Source: Proteobacteria bacterium UBA1847 | GTDB lineage: Bacteria; Pseudomonadota; Gammaproteobacteria; Steroidobacterales; Woeseiaceae | Direction of reading: 5' to 3' | Length of the DNA: 10,356 bases | Assembly (NCBI GenBank): GCA_002338605.1 | Contig: DDIP01000076.1 | Coordinates: 1 to 10,356, forward strand | Part shown: piece by piece, positions 6,078-10,356 of the stretch | How the letters are laid out: each line of letters starts with the position of its first letter | How positions within the stretch are numbered: position 1 is the first letter of the stretch | The notes under the pieces: generated by a model | What the model was told of the DNA's origin: nothing | Database searches by the model: none | Seen by the model: only the letters and a program-made list of their open reading frames with translations | Program-made: the position numbers and the translations under genes

Positions 6078-7366
6078 TAGGGTTTACCTCCAAATTTTTC
6101 GATTGTCTTGTCCCAAGCGGTTGGGAATTGGGTTCTGGTATTGACTCCTTGAGCCGGCAGCGTGACGTCAATGTCTTCCTGTTGGGCTGCCTTGTTTTCC
6201 ATAAGTGTGTTGCGGACAGTTTCAATCGGTGTGTTCGCCTTGACGAACCCGATCGCAAGCTCCGGCTGTTCAGACGATGCGCAGACTTCGATGACTTTCT
6301 TCGCGTGTGAGACACGAACCGGTGCATCTTCATCACCAAGTTTCAGACGAAGCAGAGCGTTCTCAATTTCCATCGACAAACCGGCACCAACAATCAACCC
6401 TACGACGTCGATGGGCTCTGCCTCTGCGGCTACCGCTGCTTCGACCGGCGTCTCGGTGGTCGCCTCTGCTTCCGGTTCATCTGTGTCGGGTTCTTCGGTT
6501 GGCTCTGCCTCAACAACCTCGGCGTCGTCGCCTGCAGCGAGACTTCCAATGGCATCGTGAATCGTTCCAATGGCGTCTGCGAAGCCAATGTCAACGGCCT
6601 TGGTGCCGGTATAGAGACCTGCCTGCGTATCACGCACTTCCTGGGCGTCGATGCCTCGGTAGCGCGACACGGCATCAACGAATGCGGTGTAGTGGCTTTC
6701 TACTTCCGCCTGCGCAATCTTCAACGCCTCTTCTGAGATCGGCATGTGTGGCGAGAAGTCTATCTTCCGCGCGCCGGCAAAGATCGGCGTGACCTTCAGT
6801 CCTGCTTTGCTGTTCGCCTCACTCTGGTCAACGTGGTAGAGCACGACACCAACTGATCCGACGCCCGAGCTGCGAGTCACCCAGACTTTCGTTGCAGCAG
6901 ACGCGATCGCGTAGCCGGCGCTGTACGCCATGTGCTCGACGACGGCGTGCACCGGCTTGATGTTTCTTGCCTCGAAGATCCGGTCGGTAAAGTCGAGGAG
7001 GCCGGCCGCGAATCCGCCCGGCGTGTCCAGTCGCAGGATAATGGCATCAACCTTCGGGTCGTTGACCAGATCGTCGAACTCTTCGGTCAACACCTCATAG
7101 CTTTGCGGGCCGCCGCCGCTTGGGCCTGGCATCGGTCGACTCACCAGTGCGCCTGAGATATTCATCACCGCAATCGTTTCTACTGCAGACGCCTGTGGAT
7201 GAACGATCTCATCGACCGCACCCATCATGTAGGCACCGATGAGCTGCTCGCCGGCGAGTGGCTCGACCATCAGTGGCTGACCGATGCAGTGCGAATACAT
7301 CTTAGCGATTACTGCGTTTTCGGTACGGCCGAACATTCTGCTGAGTAGTGAAATCTTTGCAGTCAT
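6077..7366 (-). CDS. Prohead protease, peptidase family S49 (lambda gpC-like), with acidic linker and C-terminal domain
   Basis: This 429-residue protein should cleave scaffold and portal termini inside the prohead. The S49/SppA core covers about residues 63-275. It shows RLDTPGGFAAG at 112-122 and the nucleophile in MAYSAGYAIA with Ser149. SSGVGSVGVV follows at 167-175, and the probable general base Lys201 lies in FAGARKIDFSP. The core ends with LYTGTKAVDIGFAD at 251-264. Residues about 279-318 are an acidic, Ala/Pro-rich linker. The rest (320-429) is a separate segment found at the end of related phage S49 proteins, possibly serving as scaffold. In lambda the scaffold Nu3 is an in-frame internal product of C; I see no convincing internal start with a Shine-Dalgarno site here. 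The start has AAGGA about nine bases upstream, and two bases separate it from the portal stop. Confidence 0.93.
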   Translation of the reverse strand: MTAKISLLSRMFGRTENAVIAKMYSHCIGQPLMVEPLAGEQLIGAYMMGAVDEIVHPQASAVETIAVMNISGALVSRPMPGPSGGGPQSYEVLTEEFDDLVNDPKVDAIILRLDTPGGFAAGLLDFTDRIFEARNIKPVHAVVEHMAYSAGYAIASAATKVWVTRSSGVGSVGVVLYHVDQSEANSKAGLKVTPIFAGARKIDFSPHMPISEEALKIAQAEVESHYTAFVDAVSRYRGIDAQEVRDTQAGLYTGTKAVDIGFADAIGTIHDAIGSLAAGDDAEVVEAEPTEEPDTDEPEAEATTETPVEAAVAAEAEPIDVVGLIVGAGLSMEIENALLRLKLGDEDAPVRVSHAKKVIEVCASSEQPELAIGFVKANTPIETVRNTLMENKAAQQEDIDVTLPAQGVNTRTQFPTAWDKTIEKFGGKP

Positions 7367-7368
7367 TT

Positions 7369-8937
7369 CTAGTCTTCCTTATTTTCGGGGTCGTCGTCTG
7401 AGTCTGTGGACGGCAATTCGGTTCCGGGTGCGCGTGCCTGGGTCAGGCCTGCGCTACTTGTCTTACGAGGGTCGCTGTCCAGAACCAGGCCATATCCATC
7501 TGCACGGGTGTTACCGGTGTCGATGTTCTTATCGATCTGCTCTGGATCCGCACCGCGGCGAAGGATCGCGTCGTCGCGACTATCCAGGCCGCCGCGAATC
7601 GCCTTGAGGTCCGCAGTCACGTCCTGTACCGGATGGCTGTACGGCCATCCCTGCGGAACCCATAGGGTTTCGACAATCTCATCGCGTTGCGCTTGGTAAT
7701 CATCAATATTCAAAAGCCCGGCGACATCGGCAGAATCAAACCACGCCTCTCGAATCGGCTGACAAAACTGCGGGATAAAGAACAGCCACTGTTTCATCTC
7801 AAGTCCGCGACGGAACTCGTTGAGTATCAACTTCAGTGCTCGATCCGATACGTTTCGAAGGTCGCCGGTGAGCACCTCATATGGCACTCCGTTCCGGGCA
7901 GCTACTGCCAGCAAATGACCGCGGAGAAACTCGCCGTATTCGGCACCTGGCGACGGCGGATTCGAAAAGTCTGTTGAGTAACCTGGCGGCAGTTCCTGCA
8001 TCGTGCCGGGCTCAAGGCCCGCCAACGGAACATCGTCGTAATCCGTCTCAGCTTCATCGTCGGTCATCTCGTCGATCATGCTGTCCGGATTTTCCGGATC
8101 GAACCCTGGCTTGTAGAATCCGGCAAACAGGTTTGCTATTTTCTGACGCTCCAGCACCGCATCGTCAAGGTTCTCGATGTTGAACATCTTGACCAGCACA
8201 GATACCGAGTCCGGGATGCCGCGAATCTGGCCGGCGCGCATCGGACGGAACAGGTGCAGTATTTCCTTCGCCGGAATTCTCGACAGCTGGTTGAATCCGC
8301 CAAAGCTGTAGAACGACGCATCGCCCGGATGCTCTTTGTACATCCAGTACGCAACCCGCTGACCGATCGCGTTGAATTCGATTCCTGCACGAATTTTGTT
8401 GCCGTTGCTAGCGATCGTGTTGAGATCGGCCGGGCACTGTTCAGCCTCTATGATCTGAACCTGGAAGGGCACCGGCAGACCGTCGGATGGGCGGCGGGCA
8501 CGTTTCCGCACAAACACTTCGCCGGCCTCGGACCACTCGTGCCAGGCAAGGTACTGCTGTCCGTAGAATGAAAGAACGCCGTCCGCGTCGGAGACTTTCA
8601 TCCACTTGACCCACAGCTTCTTGATCGCCGCCTGCAGCTCTTCCGAGCCGAAGATCATCTTAGCCTGTATGCCGGTACCGATACCGTTGGCGTCGCCCTT
8701 CTCGATCGCCGCGCCCGCCCATGGATCGTTTCGCGCCGCAGCTCGAGCACGAGCCCGGATGATCGGCAGGTCGCGAACAATCGTCGTGTTCGGTCCGCTG
8801 ACTGGTGCGCGCCAGGAGCGCAAGCGGCGACCCTGACCAGCAGCGTTGTAGTCCGGCTGTTGCGCGGTGGCGTTCGGCAATAGCGACGATGACGCTGTTG
8901 GTATTGGCTTGACGTTCAGAATTGTCCAGTCTTTCAT
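7369..8937 (-). CDS. Portal protein, lambda gpB family
   Basis: This 522-residue protein forms the dodecameric ring at one head vertex through which DNA enters and leaves. Lambda gpB has 533 residues. Family signatures run the full length: GRRLRSWRAP near 36-45, RARARAAARNDPWAGAAIEK at 61-80, EWSEAGEVFVRKR at 134-146, IIEAEQC at 162-168, and ILHLFRPMRAGQIRGIPD at 226-243. ELPPGY at 315-320, GVPYEVLTGD at 350-359, and DLKAIRGGLDSRDDAI followed by RGADPEQI at 443-468 complete the pattern. The last 25 residues are acidic and probably flexible. The ATG overlaps the gpW stop by four bases (ATGA) with little Shine-Dalgarno sequence, so coupling to gpW is likely. Confidence 0.95.
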   Translation of the reverse strand: MKDWTILNVKPIPTASSSLLPNATAQQPDYNAAGQGRRLRSWRAPVSGPNTTIVRDLPIIRARARAAARNDPWAGAAIEKGDANGIGTGIQAKMIFGSEELQAAIKKLWVKWMKVSDADGVLSFYGQQYLAWHEWSEAGEVFVRKRARRPSDGLPVPFQVQIIEAEQCPADLNTIASNGNKIRAGIEFNAIGQRVAYWMYKEHPGDASFYSFGGFNQLSRIPAKEILHLFRPMRAGQIRGIPDSVSVLVKMFNIENLDDAVLERQKIANLFAGFYKPGFDPENPDSMIDEMTDDEAETDYDDVPLAGLEPGTMQELPPGYSTDFSNPPSPGAEYGEFLRGHLLAVAARNGVPYEVLTGDLRNVSDRALKLILNEFRRGLEMKQWLFFIPQFCQPIREAWFDSADVAGLLNIDDYQAQRDEIVETLWVPQGWPYSHPVQDVTADLKAIRGGLDSRDDAILRRGADPEQIDKNIDTGNTRADGYGLVLDSDPRKTSSAGLTQARAPGTELPSTDSDDDPENKED

Positions 8938-9149
8938 AGACCGTTGCCGCTCTGGTACATACGCATCGTTCGTCGGCGCTTCTTGGTTCCGGCCGCCTGC
9001 TTAATTTCCGCCTGCATGTCACTACGGAGCTTTCGCATTTCTGCAAGGCTCTGGTAGGTGACCGAGCGCCCATCACTGTGACGAACGTTCAACGTTCCGC
9101 TGGCAATAGCGGCCGTCAGTTCATCAAGCTGTGTTTGGGTATAAGACAT
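8934..9149 (-). CDS. Head-tail joining protein, lambda gpW-like
   Basis: This 71-residue protein probably binds below the portal after packaging and is needed for head completion and tail joining. Lambda gpW has 68 residues and the same layout: an N-terminal helix (TQLDELTAAIASG), a short hairpin (NVRHSDGRSVTYQS), a second helix (LAEMRKLRSDMQAEIKQA), and a basic C-terminal stretch (KKRRRTMRMY). The gene lies between terminase and portal, the conserved place. The ATG is 20 bases after the terminase stop, with GAGG seven bases upstream, and its stop overlaps the portal start. Confidence 0.9.
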   Translation of the reverse strand: MSYTQTQLDELTAAIASGTLNVRHSDGRSVTYQSLAEMRKLRSDMQAEIKQAAGTKKRRRTMRMYQSGNGL

Positions 9150-9169
9150 TGAGCGCCCTCATAGACCGA

Positions 9170-10356
9170 TCATTTGTTTAGGTAGTTGCTTCGCACAGCT
9201 CTGCGGCGGCGTTTCTTCTTTGCCGTCTTCTTTTTCGGTGCAACCTCTGGCTTTGCTTCGGCCTTGGTTGCTTTGGCCTTTTTCCTCTTCTTGTTGACCG
9301 GGCGCTCTTGAAACTCCGCCTCTTCAACATCAGCAGCGCGGCGTTTCTGAATCCTGGCAAACAGTTTGTTCAGATTGACATTGCGACCTCGCATGACGGC
9401 ATAGCCGTAGTTCCAGCAGTCCTGCGCTTCCTGGCGCATGCCAATCTTCCGCGGTCGCCACGTCGCAACCTTGCGACCGTTGGTCCGGCGGTAGATTTTC
9501 TTTTCACTGAGCAGCTGGTCGCACCACTCCTGGTCGACCGACGCCGGCAGGTGGATGTAACCCGGACCAGGCTTCGCGACTTTCGCGATACGGCCGTAGA
9601 GAATGTCCTTGATCGTATCCACGCCAACCGAATAGACGTCGGCCTTTGAAAGCTTCGTCTTGCCAGGTCGTCGCGGCCAAGCGAGCTGCCCTACGCCGCC
9701 GCGGCCCTTAACTGCGAATACGCGCTGAAAGCGATATCGGTAGCAGTAGTCGTAGACCTGCTGCGTGTAATGACCGCCGGAGTCGATGCCGGTACCCTGG
9801 ATCAACAGCGTGCGTCCGTCTTCGGTGACGAAGCGCTGCATCCGGTATTTCGTCAGTTCGTTCCAGATGACCTTTGCGCCCGGGTTGCCGCGAAAGACTA
9901 CGTGCTCGATGACCCAGCACTCTTCGTCCGCACCCCAGCCGAGAAGCTGCAGCTCTATTCGATCGTCCTGCGTGTCAACGCCGATGGTCAGCAGACAGAC
10001 GTCGGCCGGAATGGTCTCGACATCGTAAGGTTCGCGGCGAACCAGCAAGCCTTCAGGCTCGACGACGGTCGCGGCGTCTTCCCATGTCTCACCAAGCGAC
10101 GTGTTGATCCAGCTCTGCAGCGTTTCCGGAAGCTTGTTCGCTTCGATGAACGAAACTGCCATTTCGCCCAGAGTGACAAACGGCGACATCAACTCGTTGA
10201 CGTGGAACCCGGCAATGCCGTTGAACTCTTTGGTCGGCACAACCTTGATTTCCGATACCAGCATCTGCTGTCGCTGGCCTTCGGTAATGAGCTCGCCGCA
10301 ATGCACGCACTGGTATACCGCCTGCTCCGGCGGCAGGTTGGCTTCCTTCCACTTGA
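9170..10356 (-). CDS. Terminase large subunit, lambda gpA family, N-terminal part outside the window
   Basis: This is the DNA packaging motor and nuclease. The frame is open to the right edge; the apparent GTG at 10306 is internal, since the upstream codons (KWKEANLPPEQAVYQC) join smoothly to HCGELI. About 395 residues are present, so the ATPase domain with its Walker motifs is missing. Visible are a CVHCGE zinc-knuckle half near the edge, the VNELMSPFVTLGEM segment, and LGETWED. The nuclease domain has an RNase H-like first strand IGVDTQDDRIELQLLGWG, whose Asp falls near 9976, and GIDSGGHYTQQVYDYC near 9787-9740, both typical of gpA-type terminases. The last 44 residues hold about 21 Lys/Arg and are low in complexity. 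This gpA-type enzyme suggests lambda-like (cos) packaging, but no cos site or small subunit lies in the window. Confidence 0.94.
   Translation of the reverse strand, partial: KWKEANLPPEQAVYQCVHCGELITEGQRQQMLVSEIKVVPTKEFNGIAGFHVNELMSPFVTLGEMAVSFIEANKLPETLQSWINTSLGETWEDAATVVEPEGLLVRREPYDVETIPADVCLLTIGVDTQDDRIELQLLGWGADEECWVIEHVVFRGNPGAKVIWNELTKYRMQRFVTEDGRTLLIQGTGIDSGGHYTQQVYDYCYRYRFQRVFAVKGRGGVGQLAWPRRPGKTKLSKADVYSVGVDTIKDILYGRIAKVAKPGPGYIHLPASVDQEWCDQLLSEKKIYRRTNGRKVATWRPRKIGMRQEAQDCWNYGYAVMRGRNVNLNKLFARIQKRRAADVEEAEFQERPVNKKRKKAKATKAEAKPEVAPKKKTAKKKRRRRAVRSNYLNK

Noticed and set aside
8934..9164. The ten bases CGGTCTATGA occur both at the terminase-gpW gap and at the gpW-portal overlap
   Set aside because: Many ten-base repeats are expected by chance in 10 kb, and no further similarity surrounds the two copies.
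9170..10306. Terminase start at the GTG codon at 10306
   Set aside because: The frame stays open to the window edge, and the upstream codons complete a CVHCGE zinc-knuckle typical of gpA, so the codon is an internal Val.
1..10356. CRISPR array, tRNA, attachment site, toxin-antitoxin or defence genes
   Set aside because: No spaced direct repeats, no cloverleaf and no such gene were seen. The stretch is almost fully occupied by morphogenesis genes.

Overview
The window is a contiguous block of tailed-phage morphogenesis genes, all on the minus strand and therefore read from right to left. No host gene, integrase, tRNA, CRISPR array or insertion sequence is visible, so the sequence does not show whether this is an integrated prophage or a free phage genome. 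Gene order and protein families follow the lambda-type siphovirus plan: large terminase (gpA), head-tail joining gpW, portal (gpB), S49 prohead protease (gpC), decoration protein (gpD), major capsid protein (gpE), gpFII-like connector, gpU-like tail terminator, gpV-like tail tube, G/GT tail assembly chaperones and tape measure protein (gpH). The moderately GC-rich sequence and these families suggest a pseudomonadotal host, perhaps a gammaproteobacterium. That is a weak inference, because no marker gene is present.

Head module (about 4636-10356): the terminase enters truncated at its N terminus at the right edge. It is followed by gpW, portal, protease, decoration protein and capsid, with gaps or overlaps of a few bases at most junctions. 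The capsid gene has its own strong ribosome binding site and is followed by an 11-bp perfect hairpin.

Connector and tail module (about 1-4551): the gpFII-like and gpU-like proteins share a one-base overlap. The tail tube gene follows, then a chaperone gene G starting at GTG. A second reading frame, offset by -1, continues past the end of G to position 2383 and encodes a typical T-type extension, so a programmed -1 frameshift making a GT fusion is very likely. A clear rho-independent terminator lies between the end of T and the tape measure gene. The tape measure gene starts at a TTG codon (2296) and runs uninterrupted for 765 codons off the left edge. It is the largest gene in the window and is easy to miss because neither an ATG start nor a stop codon is visible.

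Together the genes would package DNA (terminase), build and mature the capsid (portal, protease, capsid, decoration), close the head and join it to the tail (gpW, gpFII-like), and build a long non-contractile tail (tail tube, chaperones, tape measure, terminator protein). I found no anti-phage, toxin or other accessory cargo. The less ordinary points are the hidden frameshift, the two terminator-like hairpins inside a late operon, the absence of FI and Z homologues, and the very basic terminase tail.
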